Of a stretch of DNA of 64,000 bases, positions 35,809 to 45,690 are shown one piece after another. Below the pieces are notes generated by a model. It was not told the origin of the DNA and ran no database searches. It saw nothing but the letters and a program-made list of their open reading frames with translations. How positions within the stretch are numbered: the first letter of the stretch is position 1; every line of letters begins with the position of its first letter. This DNA comes from Coprinellus micaceus (Eukaryota > Basidiomycota > Agaricomycetes > Agaricales > Psathyrellaceae): contig OX596346.1 in the NCBI GenBank assembly GCA_951394405.1, positions 2,418,001 through 2,482,000 on the forward strand. Direction: 5' to 3'. The position numbers and the translations under genes are program-made.

Positions 35809-37446
35809 TCAGGCCTTCGATTCCCTCGAAGGCCGGTTCTCCAGAACAGAGGCATACCTCTCCAACCCAGCCTGCATCGGCTTGCACATCGCACGCGCAA
35901 GCCTCACCTCCCGCTTGAACCTCTGCAACGCGTATGTCAGAATATGTTGTCATACCACCGGCATGCTGACATCTGTCACGCCTCAACGTAAAAGGTCAAT
36001 TCAACTCACCGCATCGCTGACAGCATCCAGCCCCTTCCTCAGTTGCGCTTGGAAGCGGACGGAGTCGCTCCGGATCTGTGTTCATTATGTTCCTGTCAGC
36101 ATCTTCGCCCTTGCCTCGAACACCCGGCTAGATGGACCGAGGAAGACTTACGTTCTGCCAAATGTCTCCAAAGAGACCCAGCTTCTCGCAGATGAGGTTG
36201 ATATCGGGCTTCAGTCCGGAGAATTCGGTCTTGATGTACGCCAAGGCCTCTTGCATCGCATTGACCTCAGCCAAGTCCCGCTGCGCCTGGTGCAGCTTCA
36301 GCTCAGCATCGAGGCGGCGGGCGAGGAGAAGGATGAGCGCGGCCTCGGCGGCGACGACTCCGAGTAGCTATTCCATTCAGTCCAGAAAAATGAATTAATG
36401 AATGTCACGCCCGGGTAGGGAACATGCGGCACTAACCCCGACAATAGTTGCAGCACCGAGGGCAGCACCAATCAAAGCAATAATAGCCGCAGCGATCTAA
36501 GCAAGTAGCGATCATCAGGCGTCAATCACATACTAATCACGGAGTAAAACAGAGGTAGGAACTCACCTCCCAGTTCAAACTGGATACCGACACAACATAT
36601 ATGTCAGTGCCTGTGCACCCCGATCAAACGACCTCGAGGCACTTACCTGGAAATGGTGCTTTGCAGTCCGTTGATGGTCACCCGAAGCTCTTCGGCTTGC
36701 TTCTTGAGTTCTTCGCCCTTATCCTCGACATACTTGTCGAAACTAACAAGGAACTTCTGGATGTCTGTCTGGAGGGCATAGAAGCCCTTCGCCATCCTGT
36801 CCGAGTCGCTATGGTCCTCGTCCTGCAAGAACATAAAATCAGTCTGGCAGTCGCACAACGAAGCCGAGTGGGCAGACTTACGATGAATGACTGAAGTTCG
36901 ATGATCGCATCCTCGCGGTCTTGATCCGTGACGATGCTCTCAACCATGTCAAGGAAGACCTGGTCGAAACCTAGGATCGCAAACGTAAGTCTTTTTGCCA
37001 TCCCAACGAATTACGAGATGAATACGTACGCCTGAGAATCGTCACATGCGCAGACGCAACATCGCGACTCAAGGCCAGGTGCGAGACCCATCGCTGCAAA
37101 TCAAAACCATCAGCCTCATATCCTCCAAACTAAACTCGAGACCGACAGCATTATACCCATTCCAATCATCCCTAAAGCCCGCAAGCTCAGGGAACTTACT
37201 CCCATACCTCTGGACCATATCCTCCAAGCTCCTCGTAACACGATCGAAAGCCGCATCGACTTCGTTCGCCCACACGCCGACCTGCTCGATGTTAGCCTGG
37301 TAAGCCTTGGCCTTCTCTGGGTCCTGGAGGTCGCGCGTGGCGTCGTCGAGGAACTGGTCTTGCTCCTCCGGCGTCGGACCGCTGGTCTTCCATTGGGCAA
37401 GGACCGCCTGGACGTCTTCGTAGGTGAGAGTCGACTCAGCAGACAT
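35809..37446 (-). CDS. Putative ClyA/HBL/xenorhabdolysin-type helical protein C
   Basis: Multi-exon minus-strand gene, ATG 37446, stop 35809-35811, about 350 residues. The N-terminal domain carries VWANEVDAAFDRVTRSL, then an exon with W-V-S-H-LALSRDVA, RFDQVFLDMVES and FDKYVEDKGEELKKQA. The 13-nt microexon (36567-36579) precedes the strongest hydrophobic hairpin of the family: AAIIALIGAALGAATIVG, an intron, then LLGVVAAEAALILLARR. The C-terminal half reads YIKTEFSGLKPDINLICEKL and ends in RFKREVRLARAM. Two adjacent hydrophobic arms between long amphipathic helices are the hallmark of alpha-pore-forming ClyA-fold proteins. It pairs most closely with gene D at 47.0 kb, which shares ANEVDAAFDRV. 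Function in the fungus unknown. Confidence 0.7.
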
Positions 37447-38683
37447 CGTTGTTGGTTGGGCAAAGAGACTCCTGGGTGAAGCTGTTGAGTGACTTGAAGG
37501 TGCTCCGTTACCTTTAAAAGAGGCTTTGGATGCCCCCGAATGCGATAGGGGTTCGGCAGAGAACCTCCTCCAGGCGGAGTAGGTTGGAGTCTATCTCGCC
37601 ATTCCACGGAGGAAGACTAGCTCCTACTTTCAAATTGGGTTACACCGGTGAAGAAGCAGTGTCGAAACGAGCAACTCGCCTGTCCTTCCGCTCCTCCTAT
37701 TCCAAGAACATCAACATCCACAGCTGACCTCGTTCAAAAGACGAGGATATGACCTACATGGCATCGAAACGGCAAGAACGAGCTGGACCGTGGACGCCAC
37801 TTCAATGGAAGAGATGCTGAATGAACATCCCGCTGTCAGATAAGATGAACGAAGACCATCCCGTGAACAACACATGTTGACGGAGAACGCATAAGGGAGA
37901 CATGACTCGCTTTCCGGGATTTCGTACAGGCCCTCCTGACCTATGGCCGTGGTGTACCATCCTAAGATGGGCCTACATTTAAACCATTGGTGAGCATACA
38001 GTTCAGAATATGACAGGAGTCTAGGTTCACCTGAGTACGGCGCAAAGGCATGACAGGAAATTGTCTCCCCAAGGCTCGGCCAAAGATAGCAGTTCTACTT
38101 TTGACATCGGCGAAAGAACATCATAGTCTCAACATGCGTTCTGGGGCAGGAACGTTAGTCGGCACGGTGAATAGAGACTAAAAGTATGTGCTTACCCGGG
38201 TTCGGTTCGTGGATTCTCCTGGGTATGACGAGAGTGTAATGGAACCAGCGTACTGTTGAAGACGGGCAGTAAACTTGCCCCATGATCTCGGAGGAGTTTG
38301 GAGATAGTAAATGAACGGTTAGGCTTGCTGCGAGATGGATAGCAGGATAATGAGGTGTTCGCGCGAAAGCACTTCAAAGCCATGGAATTAGGCTGTCAAT
38401 TTCGCACGTGTAGGCCCTAGTGTCACGAAATCCGATGCAAGGGATCCTGGATACGACAAGTAAGGTACCTCCCCTATTCCCTTGCCCTTCTCAAAAGCCC
38501 CAAAGTTCTCGAAGAAACGTGTGTCGAAATGTATGACGGAAAGCTTGTCGCCGGGTCCCAACGGGAGACAGTGAGGACGTAGAAGCCTCGCTCCGTCAAG
38601 GCGGAGTAGGTCTCCTCCAATAAGATGAACTTCTCCCAGAGATAGCCACCCGCTTTGTGATATCCCCGGAACCCAACCTCGTA
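37447..38683. other. Intergenic, about 1.2 kb
   Basis: Holds the promoter of gene C at its left end and the 3' region of the gene ending at 38684. A short motif around GGCGGAGTAGG recurs near 37575 and 38599. No gene seen. Confidence 0.5.
37513..37519 (-). promoter_or_regulatory. TATA-like box of gene C
   Basis: On the minus strand TTTTAAA lies about 65 bp before the ATG at 37446, matching the spacing in the paralogues. Confidence 0.4.
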
Positions 38684-39688
38684 TTACCGACTCATTACAG
38701 GGAGGCCTGCATAAGGGACATATCCACCAGGATATCTGTGGGCAGTAGTCCGTCTCCTTCTGGGCCGTGCTTCCGAAAACTCGCGAGTCAGATCTACCTG
38801 GCCCGGTTGCGTATTTGGGGAATGGATGGCGTAACTGGATCGCTCGTGACCGTACTCAGGTCCCTCGAATTCATCGAGGAGGTTCAAGTCGGATGCTTGA
38901 CCAGGATGAGGCTGCTGAACAAACCGAACCGAGTCTCCATCAGCCGAGCTATCCTCGTAGAACTCCCCAGAATTTCCGCCGTAGTAATCCCGCGCATGCC
39001 AGATAATCATAGGTCGATGTTGAAGATGTCGTGCGGTATGTGAGCCCGTCCCGGGGTAGTAGTCGGCGGTGCAACGCTCCTTTTCCACCCATTTCAGCGA
39101 CTTGAGGTGGTCGACGAACGTTTTGAATCGGCGTTTGTACGACTTGAAGGATGTGCTGGATGCGGGTGGGGTATGGGGTCGCATGGTGAGGTAGTTTTCA
39201 CCTGGCATCGGATAGACGAGCTCAGGGCTTGCGATCTCGGGTGGAACGTAAATGGTGGGACGCCTCCCAAGTTCGGCCGCATAGCGTTGAGGCTTCCTTA
39301 CGAACCCTTCCTCCTCTTCCTCCTCTTCTTCATCTCCTAACAGGGTTGCCGACTGAGACGACTCGGGCGTCTCGAGGACCAGAGGGGGGACCCGTTGAAA
39401 CGGATCCCGGCCTTCGATCTTCGACCTCGTTGGTGACGAGGCATACCCCGAATCCTTGAAGCTGCCAGTACCCGAGAGATCTGGTGGGCGCTCCCATAAT
39501 CCGGACGTGTACCGGGAGGTTGGAAGCGGGGAGAAGAAGGGTCGCGACGACGTCTCGTCACCTGTCCAAGTGTTGACGGGGAATTGACCCTGATACCTGG
39601 GAGATGGCTGGTATATGGGATTGGACATGGTGGCGGCAGAGGAAGAAGAGAGGTTGATCCGAAAACCCAGGAGTCGGGCACCTGACAT
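38684..39688 (-). CDS. Uncharacterised disordered protein
   Basis: Single minus-strand exon of about 330 residues. Two ATGs are possible: 39688 (MSGARLLGF) or 39628 (MSNPIYQPS); the second begins the disordered text typical of this class. Features are a Pro/Ser-rich N-terminus, an acidic run of Glu near residue 115 from GAA/GAG repeats, a compact middle around YKRRFKTFVDHLKSLKW, a Tyr-rich segment (WHARDYYGGNSGEFY), and a basic Arg patch (RPRRRR) before the C-terminus. No known domain and no signal peptide or membrane helix. The middle helix may be the only folded part. Function unknown. Confidence 0.6.
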   Translation of the reverse strand: MSGARLLGFRINLSSSSAATMSNPIYQPSPRYQGQFPVNTWTGDETSSRPFFSPLPTSRYTSGLWERPPDLSGTGSFKDSGYASSPTRSKIEGRDPFQRVPPLVLETPESSQSATLLGDEEEEEEEEGFVRKPQRYAAELGRRPTIYVPPEIASPELVYPMPGENYLTMRPHTPPASSTSFKSYKRRFKTFVDHLKSLKWVEKERCTADYYPGTGSHTARHLQHRPMIIWHARDYYGGNSGEFYEDSSADGDSVRFVQQPHPGQASDLNLLDEFEGPEYGHERSSYAIHSPNTQPGQVDLTREFSEARPRRRRTTAHRYPGGYVPYAGLPVMSR

Positions 39689-39989
39689 CACCAATACATC
39701 ACATGTATCCGAGTCGCAAAACGCGGGCGCCTAATCTCTGCAACAACCCTGCCCAGTGGTGGATGCAACGAGCATCGCGAGGGGTTTGAAATTTCGGGGC
39801 CCAGGCATACATAAATACGAATCGAGGATAGGTAAGGACGGCTCGCGCTGGCGTTCGGAAATGACTCACTTTCTATCCTCATTGCCCATTCACGACGGCT
39901 GGTAGAATCTGCCGCTCGACGTAACGATAGTTCAGGAAGAAGAAGGGTTCATCCCAGACCTCACATATCGCAAGGAACAGGCGCCTATC
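39689..39989. other. Short intergenic stretch
   Basis: About 300 bp between two minus-strand genes; nothing notable seen. Confidence 0.5.
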
Positions 39990-40715
39990 CTACTTCTTCT
40001 TCTTCTTCTTCTTCGATTTGTTCCCTCCGTTCTGCCCTTTCACGATCCCCCCTCCAAGCCCCTTCTTCGGCTGGTTCTTCCCCTTCTGCCCATTCACGAA
40101 AGCCCCCCCATTCCCCTTCAGCATGTTATTATCCTTGCCCTTGGGAGTTTGCTTGGCCAAGCATTCGGGCCAATAAGTGTTCGAACATTTCGCCCAGCCA
40201 AGCCGGTCACTCTTGTGGACCAATACCTCAACGCGGATGCCCTTGTTTCGAAGCTTCTGCGAGCAATATGTAAAGTCTCGGCCCCCAGTTAGGAATACGA
40301 CCGTTGTCGTATCTGGATGGTCCAGGGCGACGTGAAACGCGATATCCTCTAGAAGATCCCTCAGTGCACTGACTCGAGGGGAAATCCATGTCTCCACACC
40401 TTCCATAGTATGGTGGATCGTTGGTTTCCGGCCGTTCAGTGGACAATAGATGAGCTCAACTCCCTCAGCCTCGAGCTTCCCCACCATTTCACCTTCATCG
40501 AAGTGGAACGGTCTGTCGATATAGCCATAGATATACTTGACCTTCCCACACTTGCTCAAGACTCGTCGGCGAATTTCGCTCAGGAATGTACCGGGCCCCT
40601 CACCGGGGTATGCGTATGCTGAGGATGGGTCAACATTGACGAGAATAATCGTATCAATCCTTGGAAACGTACTGAGGTCCCAGAACACAGCAACGGCAGT
40701 CTTACTCTTCCCCAT
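39990..40715 (-). CDS. NYN-domain protein 3 with poly-Lys tail
   Basis: Three exons (40715-40673, 40618-40400, 40348-39990). Introns of 54 and 51 nt are both multiples of three without stops, so an unspliced read also stays open. Spliced, the start MGKSKTAVAVFWDL runs into a Y-A-Y-PG segment, then CGKVKYIYGYIDRP, a helix, LIYCPLNGRKPTIHHTMEG joined to DIAFHVALDHPDTTTVV, and FLTGGRDFTYC. The first Asp of the usual SGDSDF is replaced (TGGRDF) while the last is kept, so activity is uncertain. The C-terminus is Gly/Lys-rich and ends in a poly-Lys run encoded by a CTT/AAG microsatellite at about 39991-40013. It lies beside the closest paralogue at 41086. NYN proteins are PIN-fold RNases or RNA binders. 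Confidence 0.8.
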   Translation of the reverse strand: MGKSKTAVAVFWDLSTFPRIDTIILVNVDPSSAYAYPGEGPGTFLSEIRRRVLSKCGKVKYIYGYIDRPFHFDEGEMVGKLEAEGVELIYCPLNGRKPTIHHTMEGVETWISPRVSALRDLLEDIAFHVALDHPDTTTVVFLTGGRDFTYCSQKLRNKGIRVEVLVHKSDRLGWAKCSNTYWPECLAKQTPKGKDNNMLKGNGGAFVNGQKGKNQPKKGLGGGIVKGQNGGNKSKKKKKKK

Positions 40716-41085
40716 CCCGAGCGGTGAAGGGAACAGTGGACCACAACACCCCGCGGTCCCCACCGAGGTGAAACAGCGCCCTCCTGAATCGCGGACAAGG
40801 GCGGGGGTTGCTTCAAGCTTTGTTGGTGCTGGCAGTTGAGGTCAGGACCAAGAAGGGTGCGCTGTTCGGGCACGCTTTCGAGCTCAGGGTCGCGTCGATG
40901 CTGTCAATGTACGTAATCCAATCAAGGCAGCGGCGATTCAGGCCATCCTCCCAAGAGGGTCAACAATTATGCATTAATTCTGGGGTTGGAATGGGTAGAT
41001 GGGCGGTACAACACACGGCGAGCAGCAGAGGATATAGGACGGGTCAGTATCAGCCCCGTCACCCCAATGAAACTGGGATGGGCGC
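40716..41085. other. Intergenic between tandem NYN genes
   Basis: About 370 bp, promoter of NYN3 and 3' region of NYN4. No gene seen. Confidence 0.5.
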
Positions 41086-41786
41086 TTAAATACCTGCTCG
41101 CTTACTCTTCGCTTTCGACAACTTCCGCCGTGGGCACTGACCCTTCCAGCACTTCTTCTTCTTCTTCTGCAATTTCTTCCTCACTAGTAGCTCCAGTTTC
41201 CTCTTCACGGGCACTTTCAAAGGCCAGTACCTGTCCGCGTTTGCTTGAACGATATCCCCTTGACTGTTCTGGACCAGCACAACAACGCGCACACAGCGCC
41301 CCCTGAGGGTCTGTGCACAGTATGTGAAGTCGCGCTTCCCCGTTACAAACACTACTGACGTGGTCTCCGGGTGGTCGAGAGCGACGTGGAACGCGATATC
41401 CTCTGCGGAATTGTGAGCGACAGTCATGCTGTAGGCAATGAGTGTAGTTACTGTACCTTCCATTGTATGGTGTATCGTAGGCTTCCTACCCAGCTTGGGA
41501 CATAAGTATACCGTCACCCCGGACCCTTTCAGGGTTTGAAGCGTAGAGACTTCCAATTTGCGTTGAGGCGGACGCCCGAGGTATGCGCTGAAGTGTTCGA
41601 CTCGTCCATGAACGCCTGCGAGTTGGCGAATCTTCGTGACAGTTCCGGAGGGGTTATTCATTGGGAACACATTGTCTACGGAATCTCGGAAATAAGCCCC
41701 GCGTTCTGTACCAAGCTCCATCTCGGGTATGCCATACCAAGGTCCCAGAAAACGGCGGCAACCCCCCGCCTGGCCTGCGCTAGCAT
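41086..41786 (-). CDS. NYN-domain protein 4
   Basis: Three exons (41786-41738, 41675-41457, 41402-41086). Exon 1 is short: MLAQARRGVAAVFWDL, continued as DNVFPMNNPSGTV and LAGVHGRVEHFSAYL. LGRKPTIHHTMEG joins DIAFHVALDHPETTSVV across a 54-nt, stop-free intron, followed by FVTGKRDFTYC. Both intron sites match NYN3, and the block GRKPTIHHTMEG is identical, so these are tandem duplicates. As in NYN3, the second Asp of the acidic motif remains and the first is replaced by Lys. The tail is Lys-rich (KKLQKKKKK). Nuclear or nucleolar RNA binding is possible (inference). Confidence 0.8.
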
Positions 41787-42284
41787 GTCCACCTAGTCTA
41801 CGACTCGCTTTTGAGTGAAGAAGTTCTAAGTTGAGGAGCTTTTAGAGTGCACGAATTCCGAAAGGTAGCCTGAGCTTGGGAGGTTATATGCAGGCAGGGC
41901 AGATGCCTAAGCTCAAGATTCCCAGCAATATATAAACGTGGCCGGGAGGACCCCTGACCCTCCCGTCGCGTGCATTAATTACGCGCTGGGGTCGTTACTA
42001 CGAGCACTACGTCATCGGGCCATCGATCACCGAGTCGGTTTAGGCGCTCGTCCATCCTCTGGTTCCCAATGGGTCGGGGGAGTGCGGCTGTGTGGGCGCT
42101 GAAGCTCGCCATAAGCAGGTTCCGCTCAACAAATCCCGTCATAAAGAGAGGCAACATCGTGGCAACGCTTTTATAAGTACAACAAAAGGGAAACTCGAGC
42201 ACGCACAGAGGGTGGTTACCAGACGCCTCGTGCAACGCAACCATACACAAAACTGAAAGAGAAGCAACGCGTTCACATCGTGGG
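41787..42284. other. Intergenic
   Basis: About 500 bp. Contains TATATAAA near 41930 and a stop-free minus-strand stretch whose ATG overlaps the stop of the next gene, which I do not accept as a gene. Confidence 0.5.
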
Positions 42285-43498
42285 TCATCCATCCAAGTTT
42301 ACTCTCACTCGACCAGTCGAGGGATTCACATTCTGGTTCATCGGGGGGTATGGGCCTTGCTGCGCGTCAGCGTACCCTCCATACGGATCCCCGACATCAT
42401 TGCCGGAATAATATGCCAGGTCCGATGAGGGTTGCTGAGAGGGCAAAGGTGGGAGGGGTGCGGCCTGTGGGTTATAGGTCGAAGGGGGCTGCTGGGTATA
42501 AGTCGAGGGAGGGGCATATTGCTGTGCTGGGGCCGCCTGAGAGTATGCGCCTGTGGTATATGTGGAGTTGGCGTATTGCCGTTGCTCGCCGTAAGGGGAG
42601 TAGCTGCCGCCGGTATGTTGGGCCATTTGAGGTTGACCCCAGCCTGCAGACTGGAATTGAGGCGCAAGAGGAGTGGGAGGGCCACCCGCATTACTGCTGC
42701 CTTTGGTATTCCAGTTGTCTGTGGTAGTGGTCAGTGGGACAAACCACGAAGAGATGGAAGCAGGAGCCTCACAAGCTGTGGCATTGCTGGCTGTCATTTG
42801 CTTCTGCCTCTTCCGGTAGAACATAAGACCGCCGATGAGGAGCACAAGGAGAGCCAAGGCGCCAATGATCCCGCCAACGATTGCGGCTGTATTCGACGAC
42901 TTCTGCGCTGCCCCTGCGGTCGAGCCATCGGAACTACCTGCTGTAGTCCCCGATGGCGACCCCGACCCCGACGCAGTCATGGTCATGGTCACTGTCCGCG
43001 CGGAGGTAACCACGGCCGGCGTCGCGGTGGTCGTTACAGTGGTGAACCTCGGTGTGTCGACCGGAGTCACCATGAACAGGTCGAGGAAAAGGTCTGCATC
43101 GGCGCCGGTGTTGGTAATCGTCAAAGTATGATCTGCAGCGGGGAGGACCGGCGAATCGAAGAAGACCTGGTTGTACTTGGCTGTGAGGCCAGGGTCACCC
43201 TCGAAGTTGGTGGCAGTTCCAGTGTCGATCGCGTACGAGGAAGTGGGCTTCCTCGTCAAACTACCGGCTATCGTTCCATACACAGTAATCTTGGTGCCTA
43301 ATGCAAGTTCGATTCTGTTTAGAAGGAGAATCATTGGAGTTGCAGTGGAGACGTACCGTAAAAAGTCACCTTTGCAGTCGCTCCCACAGTGTTCGTGTGC
43401 GTCGTTGTGCTATTGAACTCGTTCCCGCTTCCAGCTTGACCCCATCCAGTAGAGTATACGACTGCGGTGTCTCGGTCATCAAGAACGAGGACACCCAT
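42285..43498 (-). CDS. Single-pass membrane protein with beta-rich ectodomain
   Basis: ATG at 43498, stop at 42285; introns near 43358-43300 and 42777-42720. The first 150 residues match a very common agaricomycete architecture: V-L-D-D-R-D start, a YSTGWGQ segment, STTTHTNTVGATAKVTFYG, then TKITVYGTI and DLFMVTPVD. This beta-sandwich ectodomain is usually followed by a Ser/Thr-rich stalk, here with repeated T-V-T-T/T-M-T-M runs. A single membrane helix AAIVGGIIGALALLVLLIGG follows, then basic YRKRQK. The cytoplasmic tail is Pro/Gln/Tyr-rich with repeated Y-A-P-P-S-T-Y-type units. No N-terminal signal peptide is evident unless translation begins further upstream. Likely a plasma-membrane or secretory-pathway surface protein; ligand unknown. 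Confidence 0.75.
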
Positions 43499-44158
43499 CT
43501 TGCGATGTAAAGAGCGACGAAGAGAAAAGAGAGAGCGTGGAGGGGAAAGGAGAAGAAGAGGAGGGGAGATAAATGATCCCTCAAGGCGGCTTGTGTGTTC
43601 TTCAATGTGATCTTCCTGCATAGTTACAGACAGTTACCGGTCGTGGGCCACATTGTTGATGGGCATGCACGCCGAAAGGGTCCTAATCAGGCTCAATGGT
43701 ATCGTTCGAGAGCTTGGCGAGCTCAGGTGGCGTCAAACGGTAGAGATCCCCTGGAGAGTTTCGCCTGCTGGAAAGCGTAAGGTAACAACATGGGAGGGAA
43801 GGGCTGCGATAGGGAGGACATATACTAGCAGAAGCAAGTCTCATGGCCCGGGTGATGCCCAGGCCAAAGAACTTGGGTTCTCGGAGTTGATGTGAGAATG
43901 CCATGGGTGGATGCCACTCTGATAGTGAGTGATGGGATCCTCTGAGAACTGCAGAAGGTTAGTTGACGGAGCGGAAGAGGACCGATGGAACAGGGACAAT
44001 CGTCACACCTCATATCCGACTTCATAGAGCACGGAATTCGTTTCTCCTGCTGCGGGCGAGTGAGTGCTTCGTCGCGGAGGCGAATATACTATTACAAGTA
44101 TGAAAACAGAAGTGATACAATGCCAAACCATACCGCGGGCGAGCCCATGACCCTCCCA
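43499..44158. other. Intergenic
   Basis: About 660 bp: promoter of the membrane-protein gene at the left, 3' region of the proteasome gene at the right. An upstream in-frame stretch before 43498 could extend the membrane protein but is better read as leader. No separate gene seen. Confidence 0.5.
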
Positions 44159-44861
44159 TTAGATTTCGACTTCCCGAACACCATCCTTATCCACAACCTT
44201 GACCTTGTACTTGCCGGGGCTGACTACCAATCTCTTCGAGACTTCGTCGATGCATCGCTTCAGGGTTTCAAGGCCCTCTTCCAGAGACGCTTCAGGGTTG
44301 TGGTATCTGGAGGAACGATGAGAGAGTGAACGTAATCACGGCGGCAATGCAGACCGACCTATCCAACAAACTCAGTGCAAAATACGAGCCGTAGCCGTGG
44401 GCAGCAAAGGGGACCTCGGAGATGGTGCCAAGGTAGTCGATCCAGTAGAGATGGGGATCGTGGCTAGAGGTATCGTATCCTCCCAGGAGGAGGTTAACTG
44501 AGTATGGGTGCCTCGAACGCAGCGATTCTGCTAATGAGCGGCGGACCCAGGATGCAGCGGCGGATGGTCGAAGGGAGTAGGTGTTGCGGATTTGGTACAA
44601 GCGGATATTTCTCTCAACGTACTCTGCAAACTGCACAGTATCGCCTACGCATTTAAATACCCATTTCAAGGTCAATAAGCGGTTAATCGGTAATAAACTA
44701 GCGGACGCACCAGGTTCTCCAGAGTACGCCATGAGAAGGTGAGGGCCGAGGGCTTTGATTTTGTCCTCATCAACCTTCATCTTGACGATCGAGCGTGCTG
44801 CGGTGGTGTCTGCAGCGACGATAACATATCCTTTGCCCGTAATCGCGAATGAGGTCTCCAT
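44159..44861 (-). CDS. PRE1: 20S proteasome subunit beta type-4 (Pre1/PSMB2)
   Basis: Three exons. Exon 1 starts METSFAITGKGYVIVAADTT and ends LLMAYSGEPG; exon 2 carries DTVQFAEYVERNI, SLRPSAAASWVRRSLAESLRSR-PYSVN, LLLGGYD, YWIDYLGT and AAHGYGSYFALSLLDR; exon 3 carries EEGLETLKRCIDEVSKRL and VKVVDKDGVREVEI. Line by line this is the beta4 subunit of the 20S core particle (yeast Pre1: SFAGEAGDTVQFAEYIQANI). It lacks the N-terminal catalytic Thr, as beta4 is a structural, inactive ring subunit. Expected length of about 200 residues is met. It shares a 143-bp intergenic region with the divergent thioesterase gene. Confidence 0.95.
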
Positions 44862-45004
44862 GGTGGTCGTGGTCGTGGAATGGGAGAGAGTGACGCGTCG
44901 AGAGATTGCCGCACGCGTAACGAACCCTAACCTTACGCCATCAACAGCCCCTATCCATTCCAACAACCACCGGAAACGTCATTGCCGGTTTGCTCTTGCC
45001 CACC
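44862..45004. promoter_or_regulatory. Bidirectional promoter (proteasome beta4 / thioesterase)
   Basis: 143 bp between two divergent start codons; it must hold both promoters. CpG-containing, no clear TATA. Confidence 0.5.
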
Positions 45005-45570
45005 ATGGTCGAGGACCTCAAGAGGCGAAATCGGCAGGACTATGCGTATTTTCTCGAGTACAGAACGCGGTGGTACGTTTTTCGATCTCTGCTATCGCCT
45101 TGTCTGTCTGACAGCTCAACAGGAGTGACAACGACCAGTATTCCCATATGAACAACTCAATCTACTACCATTTGTTCGACTCTATCGTGAACACGTACCT
45201 CATCGAGCAATGTGGGCTGATTCCCAACATGTCCCCTCTCATAGGCCTAGTTGTCAGCTCGTACTGTCAGGTAAGCGGCTATTTCTCTTCTGCTCGCTCC
45301 TCAAGCTCAACACGGTCGCAGTTCTTTGCGCCAGTTGGCTTTCCAGAGGTACTAGACCTCGGACTTCGGGTCAACAAGCTCGGAAGCAGCTCCGTCACGT
45401 ATGAGGTTGGCGTATTCCGCAAGGGTGAAGACCAGCCCGCCGCGGTGGGGGGATACACCCATGTCTTCGTTGCCAGTGAATCGAGGAAGAGTACCCCAAT
45501 GGCGATGGGCACACGGGAAGGCCTGTCAAAGTTGCTAGCACCATCAGAGAAGCTAGCGGCTAAGCTGTGA
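45005..45570 (+). CDS. Hotdog-fold acyl-CoA thioesterase family protein
   Basis: Three exons. ATG at 45005 (MVEDLKRRNR) leads into YAYFLEYRTRW. After a short intron the text continues SDNDQYSHMNNSIYYHLFDS, joining to give RTRWSDNDQYSHMNN, the signature of 4HBT-type hotdog thioesterases in which the Asp and His-x-Asn-Asn region form the active site. Next are LIGLVVSSYCQ and, after a third-exon junction, FFAPVGFPEVLDLGLRV. The protein is about 160 residues, typical for this family. These enzymes hydrolyse acyl-CoA, often medium or long chain; exact substrate cannot be read. No mitochondrial presequence is seen with this start. Confidence 0.85.
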
Positions 45571-45690
45571 CTCTAGTATGTTCTCCACTTAATATACCAC
45601 GCTGACTTGAATTCATACGATCACAGATACTATACATTCACAAGTCAAAGAATCGAGCGCAAACCAGGGAACGAACTACATTTATCCCAA

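Noticed and set aside
41975..42292. Minus-strand frame of about 105 codons after the membrane-protein gene
   Set aside because: Its ATG overlaps the stop of the preceding gene; no motif, likely 3' UTR.
43985..44329. Plus-strand open frame opposite the proteasome beta4 gene
   Set aside because: Exactly antisense to conserved beta4 coding sequence.
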